A stretch of 64,000 nucleotides of DNA from an uncultured Flavobacteriaceae bacterium (GTDB lineage Bacteria > Bacteroidota > Bacteroidia > Flavobacteriales > Flavobacteriaceae). Location: positions 521,596 to 585,595 of the forward strand of contig CALTAJ010000002.1 of the NCBI GenBank assembly GCA_943842245.1, given 5' to 3'. The position numbers and the translations under genes are program-made. The notes beneath the pieces were generated by a model that did not search any database, was not told the DNA's origin, and worked only from the letters and a program-made list of their open reading frames with translations. Below, in pieces: positions 18,287-26,573 of this stretch; the first letter of the stretch is position 1, and each line of letters begins with the position of its first letter.

Positions 18287-19019
18287 GAATAAATCAAAAT
18301 TAATCATATTCTTTATTTTTTATGCACTAGTTTTCTTTCAATGTAACTTAGACAAAAGTCAAAAGAAAAAAAATACAACTACTAAAGATTCAGCAATCAA
18401 TAATAAGAAAAAAGTAAATTCTCAAAATTCGGAAGTTCTAGAAAAAGAATCAGAAGAGAAAAAAAGTATCATCCTAAATGATAAAAATGCGATCCCATTT
18501 TTTTTTCAATACCAAAAAGAAAATCTAGAGAATAGTGTACGAATAAGTACACGCTTTGGAAATATTGATATTCAATTATTCGAAAACACACCATACCATC
18601 GTGCTAATTTTATTTATCTAACTAAAAAAAGATATTTTAATAATACTACATTTCATCGTGTAGTTCCTGGTTTTATAATTCAAGGTGGAAATTCAGACCG
18701 GTATGAAACTGCAAAAAAAAGAGGAGAGATTGGAAAATATCTTCTACCACCAGATACAAGAAAAGGATACAGTCACCACAGAGGGGTTATAGCCATGCCA
18801 AGTAGTGAAATAGAAAATCCATATAAACTTGCCTCTCCTTATGAATTCTTTATTGTCCAACAAAGCCCAGGTGCTTATCATTTAGACGGATCCTACACTA
18901 TTTTCGGAAAGGTTATAGCCGGTATGGAAGTTGTTGATATAATAAATAAACAAAAAACAGATAAAAGAGAAACACCATTAACTAATATTTTTATGGACGT
19001 TTCTATTTTGGAAAAATAG
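18285..19019 (+). CDS. Cyclophilin-type peptidyl-prolyl isomerase lipoprotein
   Basis: The 244-residue protein has a lipoprotein signal (IIFFIFYALVFFQC) and a charged Lys/Glu-rich spacer (about 22-75). A cyclophilin domain follows (about 85-244) with FENTPYHRANFIYL, TTFHRVVPGFIIQGG and FFIVQQSPGAYHLDGSYTIFGKV. It should accelerate proline isomerisation of envelope proteins from a membrane anchor. The start codon overlaps that of the Nudix gene on the other strand, so its promoter must lie inside that gene. It is one of three isomerase-like proteins in the window. Confidence 0.9.
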   Translation: MNKSKLIIFFIFYALVFFQCNLDKSQKKKNTTTKDSAINNKKKVNSQNSEVLEKESEEKKSIILNDKNAIPFFFQYQKENLENSVRISTRFGNIDIQLFENTPYHRANFIYLTKKRYFNNTTFHRVVPGFIIQGGNSDRYETAKKRGEIGKYLLPPDTRKGYSHHRGVIAMPSSEIENPYKLASPYEFFIVQQSPGAYHLDGSYTIFGKVIAGMEVVDIINKQKTDKRETPLTNIFMDVSILEK

Positions 19020-19110
19020 AGTTCCAAATAACTCTTAAATCTTTCAAAAAGAATTAATATTTAATGGCAATATAGTTTTTTCTTATTAATTTTATAAAAA
19101 CAATAGGTTT

Positions 19111-20037
19111 ATGACATTGACTCAGCTACAATATACATTAGCAGTTGCAGAAGAAGGAAATTTTACGCTTGCTGCGGAAAAATGCTTTGTTACGCAACCC
19201 ACATTAAGTATGCAGGTTCAAAAACTTGAAGATGAGTTAGGAGTCAAACTATTCAACCGAAATTCTAAGCCTATAGCCCTCACACAAATTGGAGAAAAAA
19301 TTCTTAGTCAAGCAAAAATAATTATAGAGGAAGCAAAGCGAATGGACGATATTGTCGCGGTTGAGAAAGGAGAGGTTAAAGGTGATTTTAAATTAGGAAT
19401 CATTCCAACCGTAATGCCAACTTTACTCCCTTTATTCCTAAATACTTTTATCAAAAAATATCCTTTAGTAAATTTAAAAATTGAAGAATCTACTACCGTA
19501 TCTATTACAGAGAAGTTAATTCAAGGAAAGCTGGATGCTGGTATTGCTGCCACACCACTAGATAACGCAAAAATAATTGAAAAACCATTATACTATGAAC
19601 CATTTGTGGGATATATACCTCAATCACACCCTTTATCAAAATTAGCTAAGATTGAAGCCGAAGACATCGAAAAAATGGATGTCTTAGTTTTGGAGGATGG
19701 GCATTGTTTTAGAGATCATGTTCTAAAATTATGCAAGACTACAAGAGTTTCAAAATCTTTTGATCTAAAGAGTGGTAGTTTTGAAACATTAATTCATCTT
19801 GCTAATGAAGGAATGGGAATGACACTATTGCCCTATTTACAAACAAGAAATCTTTCGAATGAAAATTTTAAAAATTTGCGTCATTTTACAAGTCCAGAAC
19901 CTGCTCGAGAAATCAGCATAGTCTTTAGTAAAAGTCAATTAAGACTTCCAATAATTGAGGCACTATCTCAATCAATTGAAGGTATAATTAGAGGTGCTAT
20001 TCAGTTCGAAAATATACAATTAATTTCTCCGAAATAA
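19111..20037 (+). CDS. oxyR: LysR-family hydrogen peroxide regulator OxyR
   Basis: The 308-residue regulator has the LysR winged helix at residues 1-60 (LQYTLAVAEEGNFTLAAEKC, TQPTLSMQVQKLEDELG). The substrate domain contains VLEDGHCFRDHVLKLC, in which the two cysteines (about 199 and 208) have the spacing of the peroxide-sensing disulfide pair of OxyR. The redox switch is therefore present. No catalase or peroxiredoxin gene is next to it here. It ends 8 bases before a convergent small gene. Confidence 0.93.
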   Translation: MTLTQLQYTLAVAEEGNFTLAAEKCFVTQPTLSMQVQKLEDELGVKLFNRNSKPIALTQIGEKILSQAKIIIEEAKRMDDIVAVEKGEVKGDFKLGIIPTVMPTLLPLFLNTFIKKYPLVNLKIEESTTVSITEKLIQGKLDAGIAATPLDNAKIIEKPLYYEPFVGYIPQSHPLSKLAKIEAEDIEKMDVLVLEDGHCFRDHVLKLCKTTRVSKSFDLKSGSFETLIHLANEGMGMTLLPYLQTRNLSNENFKNLRHFTSPEPAREISIVFSKSQLRLPIIEALSQSIEGIIRGAIQFENIQLISPK

Positions 20038-20044
20038 ATATCAA

Positions 20045-20233
20045 TTATAGGGAATATAAAGCCAACTTTAAATCTAATCTAGTCATAGTAAATTCATCTA
20101 CCCATTGGCGAAGAATATCGCAATCATCTGGTGTTAAATATCTGTATGCCTTTCTAAGCTCTTTACGAAAAAGACGCACATCAAAACTTACTTTTTGTAG
20201 AATTTGTTGATAATATATAAGTTTTTTTGACAT
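20045..20233 (-). CDS. Small conserved-looking hypothetical protein (62 aa)
   Basis: A 62-residue charged, helical protein beginning MSKKLIYYQQILQKVSFDVR. The composition and regular helix pattern (KELRKAYRYLTPDDCDILRQW) look like a real small protein, and similar short proteins near this locus type are familiar from Flavobacteriaceae genomes. No function is known to me. There is no signal peptide or membrane segment. Confidence 0.6.
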   Translation of the reverse strand: MSKKLIYYQQILQKVSFDVRLFRKELRKAYRYLTPDDCDILRQWVDEFTMTRLDLKLALYSL

Positions 20234-20656
20234 TTAATGATTTAAATTATAATCACCAATGTATGGAGTTTTTAAATTTAAAAATGTTGTTAAAATGTTA
20301 AAAAAATGAGTATCGCTAATAATTAATATCAAATCTAATATTAAAGGGCAATCAATATTAATAGCCTTATTATCATAGAGAGAAAAAAAAACCATAAGAA
20401 AGAAGCCTTGATGTTTGTTGAGATTTTATTAAATGTTAATTCAAATGCACTCTTAAAACCTAACTGATATAAATTTGGATAAAATATATCATTTAATGCA
20501 TTTGGATTAGAAATAGAAGATAATAAAAACGCAACTGCTGGTTCCCCCCAATAGAATTTTAAAAGAAAACAATTCTCAGGAGATACATCTTTCAATGAAA
20601 TTTCATTACAAAAAAAATATAGTTACTATATTTAGCTAATCACACATTTTAGATTA
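20234..20656. other. Low-coding stretch between the 62-aa gene and the truncated ORF
   Basis: This 423-base stretch has no recognised gene. It is AT-rich and contains short repeats of the type AAAATGTT near 20280-20300, and an unconvincing 84-codon minus-strand ORF (20341-20595). A TATATTTA sequence near 20625 resembles a -7 element for the rightward ORF at 20657. Confidence 0.5.
20341..20595 (-). CDS. Possible small membrane protein (84 aa)
   Basis: A minus-strand ORF of 84 codons with one plausible C-terminal membrane helix (ASFLWFFFLSMIIRLLILIAL). The N-terminal part has no motif that I recognise. It lies in an otherwise non-coding stretch, so it may be a real short gene, a remnant or chance. 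Confidence 0.25.
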   Translation of the reverse strand: MKDVSPENCFLLKFYWGEPAVAFLLSSISNPNALNDIFYPNLYQLGFKSAFELTFNKISTNIKASFLWFFFLSMIIRLLILIAL

Positions 20657-21016
20657 GTGAATTTTTTTAGTATTTTTTTGGTTGCTACTTGTTTTGTGTT
20701 ATCTGCACAAAAAAACCATCTATCCTACAAAGCTGAATCGGTTTTAGGTATTGAAAAAATTTACAATAAAGAATTGTTTTCAATGAAACAATCACTTAAA
20801 GAGCTAAACAAAAATGGAGATCCTAGAGATCATTATAATTGGAATAAAAGGCTCGCCAATTTATATTATTCTCAAATTAATTCAGCTCCTAGAAAAGATA
20901 AAGTCAAATATTGGTTTAAATACTGCACTCAATTATTGTTAGCAGGAGAAAATATCAAATGTATAAATGAAATTGAAAATTTACTTCAAAAACAAAAATT
21001 ATCTTCATTAATTTAG
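20657..21016 (+). pseudogene. Possible truncated N-terminal fragment of a secreted protein
   Basis: A 119-residue ORF with GTG start and a signal peptide (MNFFSIFLVATCFVLSAQ). The remainder is helical and TPR-like (YWFKYCTQLLLAGENIKCINEIENLLQ). It resembles the N-terminal helical part that precedes FG-GAP/ASPIC-UnbV (CRTAC1-type) domains in flavobacterial exported proteins, but it stops abruptly and no such domain follows. I infer a truncated gene; an intact short secreted protein is the alternative. Confidence 0.4.
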
Positions 21017-21076
21017 TGGGGATTACTGCGTTATAGGATATATATATATAGTTGAGTGATGAATTAAGACAAATAT

Positions 21077-21093
21077 TCGTTCAAATGGTCGTT
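21077..21093 (+). repeat. 17-bp direct repeat, copy 1
   Basis: TCGTTCAAATGGTCGTT occurs here and again, without mismatch, at 21171-21187, with 94 bases start to start. Both copies are in the non-coding stretch between the truncated ORF and the tRNA-Pro pair. A perfect 17-mer repeat is unlikely by chance at this distance. Confidence 0.85.
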
Positions 21094-21170
21094 CTATAGA
21101 TTAGTCTTGTAGGTTAAGAAAATGAGAGTTATATTCGCACTCACAAAAGTTCATTAACATCAGTATTGAG

Positions 21171-21187
21171 TCGTTCAAATGGTCGTT
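21171..21187 (+). repeat. 17-bp direct repeat, copy 2
   Basis: Identical to 21077-21093 and in the same orientation. It lies 57 bases before the first tRNA. The rest of 21017-21244 shows no ORF. Confidence 0.85.
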
Positions 21188-21244
21188 ATCTTTGATTTAT
21201 ATTGAAGAGAAAATCATGCTTAACTCATTAATAATTAACACCTT

Positions 21245-21319
21245 CGGGGTGTAGCGTAGCCCGGTCATCGCGCCTGCTTTGGGAGCAGGAGGTCGCAGGT
21301 TCGAATCCTGCCACCCCGA
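21245..21319 (+). tRNA. tRNA-Pro (UGG anticodon)
   Basis: The acceptor stem CGGGGTG pairs with CACCCCG and leaves discriminator A at 21319. The anticodon stem CCTGC/GCAGG closes the loop TTTGGGA, giving anticodon TGG. The T arm contains GGTTCGAATCC. The 3' CCA is not encoded, as the next bases are CAAAA. Confidence 0.95.
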
Positions 21320-21340
21320 CAAAAGTTATCCTTATTTAAT

Positions 21341-21414
21341 CGGGATGTGGCGCAGCCTGGTAGCGCACACGCATGGGGTGCGTGGGGTCGCAGGTTCAAA
21401 TCCTGTCATCCCGA
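21341..21414 (+). tRNA. tRNA-Pro (GGG anticodon)
   Basis: The acceptor stem CGGGATG pairs with CATCCCG, with discriminator A at 21414. The anticodon stem CACGC/GCGTG closes loop ATGGGGT, giving anticodon GGG. The T arm contains GGTTCAAATCC. It follows the UGG tRNA by 21 bases, so both are probably cut from one transcript. CCA is not encoded. The 167 bases after it hold no gene. Confidence 0.93.
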
Positions 21415-21581
21415 CTCATTGCATAGTAATTATTAGAAAATCAGTAATTTACTTATTCTTACTTCTTCTAAAATTTTATAGATAATCCCAATTATAAAGA
21501 TTTATGAATAACTTTTCTTAAATTAAGAATTATTAAGTTAGTGTTTACTTAAAATATATACAGAATTTAAAACCCCAATTC

Positions 21582-22727
21582 ATGAAAAAAAATATTTCAC
21601 ATGTTTTTCTTTTATTCTTTATAATTCAGATTGGCTGTGCACAAGAAAATCCACCGATAATTCAAATCCCAGAGGTTATGAACTATTCTTATGAAATTGT
21701 TATTGGCGGAATCGATATCCCTTGGGGGATGGCTTTCATCAACCAAGATGAATTACTAGTTACAGAACAGGCGGGAACATTATACTATGTTAAAAATGGA
21801 GAAAAAAAAGAAGTCGCTGGATTGCCTCCTGTCTATTTCAGGGGTCAAGGTGGACTTTTAGATGTAGCCCTGCACCCAGACTTTTCAAAAAATAAAATAA
21901 TTTATTTGACTTTAGGTGCTAATACTGAAAGCGATAATAAAGGTGGAAACACTTCATTGTATTGTGCAACTTTATATGGCACAGAATTAATCGATGTCAA
22001 ACTTCTTTATAAGGCAACTCCAAACACTAAAAAAGGACAACATTTCGGCTCAAGAATTGTTTTTGATAAAGAAGGACATATATATTTCTCCATTGGAGAC
22101 CGTGGAAACAGAGAAGCTAACCCTCAAGATATTACTAGAGATGGAGGAAAAATTTATCGCCTTAACCTTGATGGATCCATCCCTAGAGATAATCCATTAA
22201 TTGAAAAATCTGATAATTGGTTGTCTGATACCCCCCTTAAAACTGCTATTTACTCTTATGGTCATCGTAATCCCCAAGGAATGGTAATTCATCCAGTAAC
22301 AGGAGAAATTTGGGAGCACGAACACGGACCTCAAGGAGGAGACGAAATCAATATTATTAAAAAAGGAGATAACTATGGTTGGCCAGAAATAACCTATGGA
22401 ATAAATTATAGTGGAACCATAATAACCAACAAAACTTCAGCACCTCATATGAAGCAACCTTTCTATTATTGGATACCTTCAATTGCTCCAAGCGGAATGG
22501 CATTCTCAACTTCTAATATTTATGAAGGTTGGAAAGGCAACCTATTTGTTGGCTCATTAAAATTTCAATATCTAGAACGATTAGTTATAGAAAATGAAAA
22601 AGTAATTAAAAGAGAAAAAATATTAAATAATATTGGTAGGGTTCGAAACGTAGTTGAAGGTCCAGACGGCTATTTATACCTTGGTGTTGAGGGAAAAGGT
22701 ATTGTAAAAATCTTACCAAAAAAATGA
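21582..22727 (+). CDS. PQQ-dependent sugar dehydrogenase-type beta-propeller (glucose/sorbosone family)
   Basis: The 381-residue protein has an export signal ending in QIGCAQ, possibly a lipoprotein. Propeller motifs of the soluble glucose/sorbosone dehydrogenase family follow: PWGMAFINQDELLVTEQAG, GQGGLLDVALHPDF, YSYGHRNPQGMVIHPVTGEIWEHEHGPQGGDEIN and IAPSGMAF. The conserved His and Gly residues of the PQQ and calcium site are present. It probably oxidises a sugar in the periplasm. The next gene overlaps by 4 bases and encodes a cytochrome c, a natural electron acceptor. Confidence 0.88.
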   Translation: MKKNISHVFLLFFIIQIGCAQENPPIIQIPEVMNYSYEIVIGGIDIPWGMAFINQDELLVTEQAGTLYYVKNGEKKEVAGLPPVYFRGQGGLLDVALHPDFSKNKIIYLTLGANTESDNKGGNTSLYCATLYGTELIDVKLLYKATPNTKKGQHFGSRIVFDKEGHIYFSIGDRGNREANPQDITRDGGKIYRLNLDGSIPRDNPLIEKSDNWLSDTPLKTAIYSYGHRNPQGMVIHPVTGEIWEHEHGPQGGDEINIIKKGDNYGWPEITYGINYSGTIITNKTSAPHMKQPFYYWIPSIAPSGMAFSTSNIYEGWKGNLFVGSLKFQYLERLVIENEKVIKREKILNNIGRVRNVVEGPDGYLYLGVEGKGIVKILPKK

Positions 22728-23140
22728 AAGTTTTCATATTGACTTACTTTCTTGGATTAGGAGTTATAGGTTATCATTTAGCACCTCAAAAAAGTAAAGC
22801 AGAGAGCATAAAAGATGGTTCAGAAATTTATTTAGACTTATGTTATCGTTGTCACGGACTTGATGGTGTTGGCCAAGATGATATGATTCCGCCATTAAAA
22901 TCCTCTGATTATTTATTAAAAAATATTGAACTAGCTATTGCAGGTCTTAAATATGGATTAAAGGGAGAAATTATTGTAAATAATAAAACTTATAATGGCT
23001 ACATGGCCTATCAAGGTTTAGAAAACGATGAAATTGCGGATGTAATGAATTATATATTGAATCAATGGGGAAATAGTTCCAAAAATTTTGTTACAACTCT
23101 TCAGGTTGATGAAATCAATAAATCTATTTTAGAAAAATGA
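22724..23140 (+). CDS. Periplasmic c-type cytochrome
   Basis: The 138-residue protein has an N-terminal membrane or signal segment (FILTYFLGLGVIGYHLAP), one haem-binding CYRCHG motif (about residue 44) and a distal Met in NGYMAYQGL as the likely sixth ligand. This is a class I cytochrome c fold. The start overlaps the sugar dehydrogenase stop (ATGA), so the pair is translationally coupled and probably forms an electron-transfer couple. The gene also overlaps the following divIC/ftsB-like gene by 4 bases. Confidence 0.88.
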   Translation: MKVFILTYFLGLGVIGYHLAPQKSKAESIKDGSEIYLDLCYRCHGLDGVGQDDMIPPLKSSDYLLKNIELAIAGLKYGLKGEIIVNNKTYNGYMAYQGLENDEIADVMNYILNQWGNSSKNFVTTLQVDEINKSILEK

Positions 23141-23466
23141 AAAGAATAATCGATTGGAACTATTTAAAATCTTTCAAACGTACATACTATCTTTATGGAG
23201 GGATATCAATTGGGTTTATATTATGGATGCTTTTTATAGACACACATTCATGGACTATTCATTCAGAACTTAACAAGGAAATAAAACAATTAGAACTTGA
23301 AAAAGAGGCACTAAAGAGAGTTATCAAAGAGGACCAAAAAACCATCACTCAGCTTCAAAATAAAGATAGTTTAGAGCGCTTTGCTCGTGAGCATTATGGC
23401 CACAAAAAAGAAAATGAAACAATTTTTATAATTGACACTAAAGGTTTACAAGAAATCCCTAAATAA
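23137..23466 (+). CDS. FtsB/DivIC-family septum formation initiator
   Basis: A 109-residue bitopic protein with a membrane helix at about 20-38 (LYGGISIGFILWMLFID), then a coiled coil (about 47-85) and the typical tail SLERFAREHYGHKKENE. FtsB/DivIC bridges division proteins at the septum. It overlaps the cytochrome c gene by 4 bases and is followed 93 bases later by parA, so division and segregation genes sit together. Confidence 0.88.
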   Translation: MKRIIDWNYLKSFKRTYYLYGGISIGFILWMLFIDTHSWTIHSELNKEIKQLELEKEALKRVIKEDQKTITQLQNKDSLERFAREHYGHKKENETIFIIDTKGLQEIPK

Positions 23467-23559
23467 ATTAGGATGTATTCAGTGCTATAGAAATGGTTGA
23501 AAGAATCTTTTTATAGCGAGTTAAAAATTGTAAATTTAGACCGTTATAAAATATTATTA

Positions 23560-24330
23560 ATGGGTAAAATTATTGCTGTTGCTAACCAAAAAGGCGGAGT
23601 AGGAAAAACTACTACTGCCATCAATCTAGCCGCAGCTTTGGGAGTCTTAGAGAAAAAGGTCCTCCTAATAGACGCAGACCCTCAAGCAAATGCTACATCT
23701 GGTTTAGGAGTTGATGTCAGAAACGTAAAGTTCGGGACTTACCAACTATTAGACCATAGTTTGAAACCTGATGAAACTATTATTAAAACTCAAAGTCCTA
23801 ATGTAGACTTAATTCCATCTCATATCGATTTAGTGGCATCAGAAATCGAGTTGGTGGATAAAGAAGGACGAGAATATATGCTAAAAAGAATATTAGTAGA
23901 CGTCCAAAATCAATACGATTTTATTATTATAGATTGTGCCCCATCTTTAGGCTTGATAACCCTTAATGCCCTTGTAAGTGCAGATTCAGTAATTATTCCA
24001 ATCCAATGTGAATATTTTGCTTTAGAAGGTTTGGGAAAACTTTTAAATACTATTAAGAGTGTTCAAAAAATTCATAATAAAGATTTAGATATAGAGGGAC
24101 TTTTACTAACTATGTATGATACTCGCTTACGGCTTTCAAATCAAGTTGTGGAAGAGGTTAAAAAACATTTTGGTAAAATGGTTTTTAAAACAATTATACA
24201 AAGGAATATTCGTTTGAGTGAAGCTCCAAGTTTTGGAGAAGATATAATCACTCATGATGCATCTAGTAGAGGCGCTAAAAGCTACTTATCTTTAGGAAGC
24301 GAAATTATAAAAAGAAATAAATTAAAGTAA
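23560..24330 (+). CDS. parA: Chromosome partitioning ATPase ParA
   Basis: The 256-residue ATPase starts with the deviant Walker A motif NQKGGVGKTTTAINLAAALG. DADPQANATSGLG and IIDCAPSLGLITLNAL are also present. I chose ATG 23560 because it places the Walker motif at the usual distance. An upstream TTG at 23497 would add 21 residues unlike the family. ParA moves the origin region by cycling on DNA with ParB, whose gene follows with a one-base overlap (TAATG). Confidence 0.95.
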   Translation: MGKIIAVANQKGGVGKTTTAINLAAALGVLEKKVLLIDADPQANATSGLGVDVRNVKFGTYQLLDHSLKPDETIIKTQSPNVDLIPSHIDLVASEIELVDKEGREYMLKRILVDVQNQYDFIIIDCAPSLGLITLNALVSADSVIIPIQCEYFALEGLGKLLNTIKSVQKIHNKDLDIEGLLLTMYDTRLRLSNQVVEEVKKHFGKMVFKTIIQRNIRLSEAPSFGEDIITHDASSRGAKSYLSLGSEIIKRNKLK

Positions 24331-25220
24331 TGGCAAAATCAAAACGAAAAAAAGTTTTAGGAAGAGGCCTTTCTGCCTTACTAAATGATACCGATAATGA
24401 CATTGAATCTGTAGTAAATAAAAATACTGAAAATATCATTGGAAATATTATTGATTTACCTTTAGAAAACATAAATAATAATCCATTCCAGCCTAGAACT
24501 CATTTTAATGAAGAGACTTTAAAAGAACTAAGTGTCTCGATAAAAGAGTTAGGTGTAATTCAACCTATAACAGTTCGTAAAATAAAAGGAAATCAATATG
24601 AATTGGTTTCTGGAGAACGACGCTTACGTGCTTCAAAATTAGCTGGTCTAGATAGAATTCCCTCATATGTTCGCTTAGCCAATGACCAGGAATCACTTGA
24701 AATGGCTTTGGTGGAAAATATTCAAAGGCAAGATCTTGATCCTATAGAAATTGGCTTATCATACCAGCGTCTTATTGATGAGATAAAACTTACTCAAGAT
24801 CAACTTAGTGAACGTGTTGGAAAAAAACGCTCCACTATAGCTAATTACATGCGATTACTAAAATTAGATCCTATTATTCAAACAGGAATAAGAGATCAAT
24901 TTATAACTATGGGTCATGGACGTGCATTAGTAAATATTGAAGATTCAAAGTTGCAATTAGACCTTTACAAACAAATTGTTAAAAAAGGACTTTCGGTTCG
25001 AGCTATTGAGACCCTAGTTAAAAGCTTCAGAAATACTAAAACAAATTACACCAATAGCTATTTATCACCATTTATAAAACAGGCTGCTGAAGAATTAGAA
25101 ATTATATTTGATACCTCTGTGAGCATAACTTCAAATAATCAAGGAAAAGGAGTTTTAAAAATTACATTTGAATCACAAGAGAAGCTTCAACATATCATAA
25201 ATAAAATTAAAGGTGATTAA
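24330..25220 (+). CDS. parB: Chromosome partitioning protein ParB
   Basis: The 296-residue protein has the ParB/Srx CTPase domain with NPFQPR (about 51) and SGERRLRASKLAG (about 95). ALVENIQRQDLDPIE follows, then a helix-turn-helix (LSERVGKKRSTIANYMRLL) and a C-terminal dimer domain. It binds parS, clamps DNA with CTP and stimulates ParA. No convincing parS site was found in this window. Confidence 0.95.
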   Translation: MAKSKRKKVLGRGLSALLNDTDNDIESVVNKNTENIIGNIIDLPLENINNNPFQPRTHFNEETLKELSVSIKELGVIQPITVRKIKGNQYELVSGERRLRASKLAGLDRIPSYVRLANDQESLEMALVENIQRQDLDPIEIGLSYQRLIDEIKLTQDQLSERVGKKRSTIANYMRLLKLDPIIQTGIRDQFITMGHGRALVNIEDSKLQLDLYKQIVKKGLSVRAIETLVKSFRNTKTNYTNSYLSPFIKQAAEELEIIFDTSVSITSNNQGKGVLKITFESQEKLQHIINKIKGD

Positions 25221-25815
25221 CCCAAAACTCTACTTTCATTTATTTTTAATTTTTTGCTCTCCTATTTTAGGTCAAGAAGAATCTAAAACTATTGATATAC
25301 CACAAAAAATTGCTCTCCCAGATACGTTACAGATAAATCAGAATTTTTCTCCAAGGATTCAACGTCTTATTAATGATCCCCTTACCCCTTCTAAAGCCGC
25401 TTTTTATTCAGCTATTATACCAGGACTGGGTCAGGCCTACTTAGGTAAAGGATGGAAAGTACCGATTATTTATGCTGCTATAGGAGCTTCAATATATTAT
25501 TATGACGTTAATAATAAAGAGATGAACTCATACAGAACAGCTTATAAAAGAAGATTAAATGGATTTTTTGATGATGAATATTTAGAAACCGAAATTCCAA
25601 TAACAACTGATCAATTACTTCTTGGAATGGAGTTTCATAAAAACTATCGTGATATTGCAATCATTTTAGCAGCAGTATCATATATGTTAAATATTTTAGA
25701 AGCTAATGTAAGTGCACATTTATTGCAATTTAATGTAAATGATGACTTATCAGTTACACCAAATATAATTGTGGATCAAGAAATTACAGGCATTCGATTA
25801 GCTGTTAAATTTTAA
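25213..25815 (+). CDS. DUF5683-family membrane protein
   Basis: The 200-residue protein uses a GTG start that overlaps the parB stop by 8 bases. It has a signal-like N-terminus (FHLFLIFCSPILGQ), then the DUF5683 core KAAFYSAIIPGLGQAYLGKG with membrane helices around residues 70-100 and 140-165. The family commonly sits between parB and dapB in Flavobacteriaceae. Its role is unknown. Envelope localisation is clear. Confidence 0.85.
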   Translation: MINPKLYFHLFLIFCSPILGQEESKTIDIPQKIALPDTLQINQNFSPRIQRLINDPLTPSKAAFYSAIIPGLGQAYLGKGWKVPIIYAAIGASIYYYDVNNKEMNSYRTAYKRRLNGFFDDEYLETEIPITTDQLLLGMEFHKNYRDIAIILAAVSYMLNILEANVSAHLLQFNVNDDLSVTPNIIVDQEITGIRLAVKF

Positions 25816-25823
25816 ATAAATCT

Positions 25824-26525
25824 ATGAAAATTGCAATATTAGGATATGGCCGAATGGGAAAAACTATAGAACGCTATTCCTTTGATCGAAATCATGAAAT
25901 CGTATTTATCCTTGATAAGGACCAAGAACAAGGTGATCTCGCTTTGGCTGAAGTAGCCATAAATTTTAGTGTTCCAGAGGCGGCAGTATCAAATATAAAA
26001 CTTGCAATGAAACACAAAATTCCTGTCGTAAGCGGAACTACTGGCTGGCTTGATGATTATGAAGAAGTGACTTCTTTTTGCAAAGCTCAAAAAACAGCAT
26101 TTTTATATGCTTCTAACTTTAGCGTTGGAGTTAATCTTTTTTTTAAAATCAATCGATTTATAGCAAAACTGATGTTTGCGCATAAAAAGGCTTACAAAGC
26201 AGGTATGAAAGAGATTCATCACTCACAAAAGCTAGATGCTCCTAGTGGGACAGCAATTACCTTAGCAGAGGAGATCGTAAATAATTCTGATTATAAGAAA
26301 TGGTCATTGAAAAAAGATGAAAAAGACTTATTCATTGAGACTGTCAGAGAGGGTGAAGTACCGGGAACACACATAATAAGCTATCGTTCTAAAATTGATG
26401 AAATCAGTATAAAACATGAAGCCTATAAGCGAGATGGTTTTGCTTTAGGAGCTATTATAGCTGCCGAATGGATAATTGGAAAACAGGGTATTTTTTCTAT
26501 GGATGATGTCCTAAAAATTGATTAA
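25824..26525 (+). CDS. dapB: 4-hydroxy-tetrahydrodipicolinate reductase
   Basis: The 233-residue enzyme has the NAD(P) motif LGYGRMGKTIE, the SGTTGW segment (about 72) and the catalytic region EIHHSQKLDAPSGTAITLAEEI (about 133-154). It reduces the DapA product in the diaminopimelate/lysine pathway. dapD, for a later step, is at 57574 in this window. It is probably in the parAB-DUF5683 transcript, with an 8-base gap. Confidence 0.95.
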   Translation: MKIAILGYGRMGKTIERYSFDRNHEIVFILDKDQEQGDLALAEVAINFSVPEAAVSNIKLAMKHKIPVVSGTTGWLDDYEEVTSFCKAQKTAFLYASNFSVGVNLFFKINRFIAKLMFAHKKAYKAGMKEIHHSQKLDAPSGTAITLAEEIVNNSDYKKWSLKKDEKDLFIETVREGEVPGTHIISYRSKIDEISIKHEAYKRDGFALGAIIAAEWIIGKQGIFSMDDVLKID

Positions 26526-26551
26526 TTCTGAAATAGTTTTGCCTATACTAC

Positions 26552-26559
26552 TATCTTTG
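26552..26559 (+). promoter_or_regulatory. -7 promoter element before lepB
   Basis: TATCTTTG matches TAnnTTTG and is 14 bases before the lepB ATG. It would give lepB its own transcript apart from dapB. Confidence 0.4.
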
Positions 26560-26573
26560 AAAAAAAATTATTT

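Noticed and set aside
21279-21485. ORF of 68 codons across the tRNA genes
   Set aside because: It runs through both tRNA-Pro sequences; such reading frames are well-known tRNA shadows.
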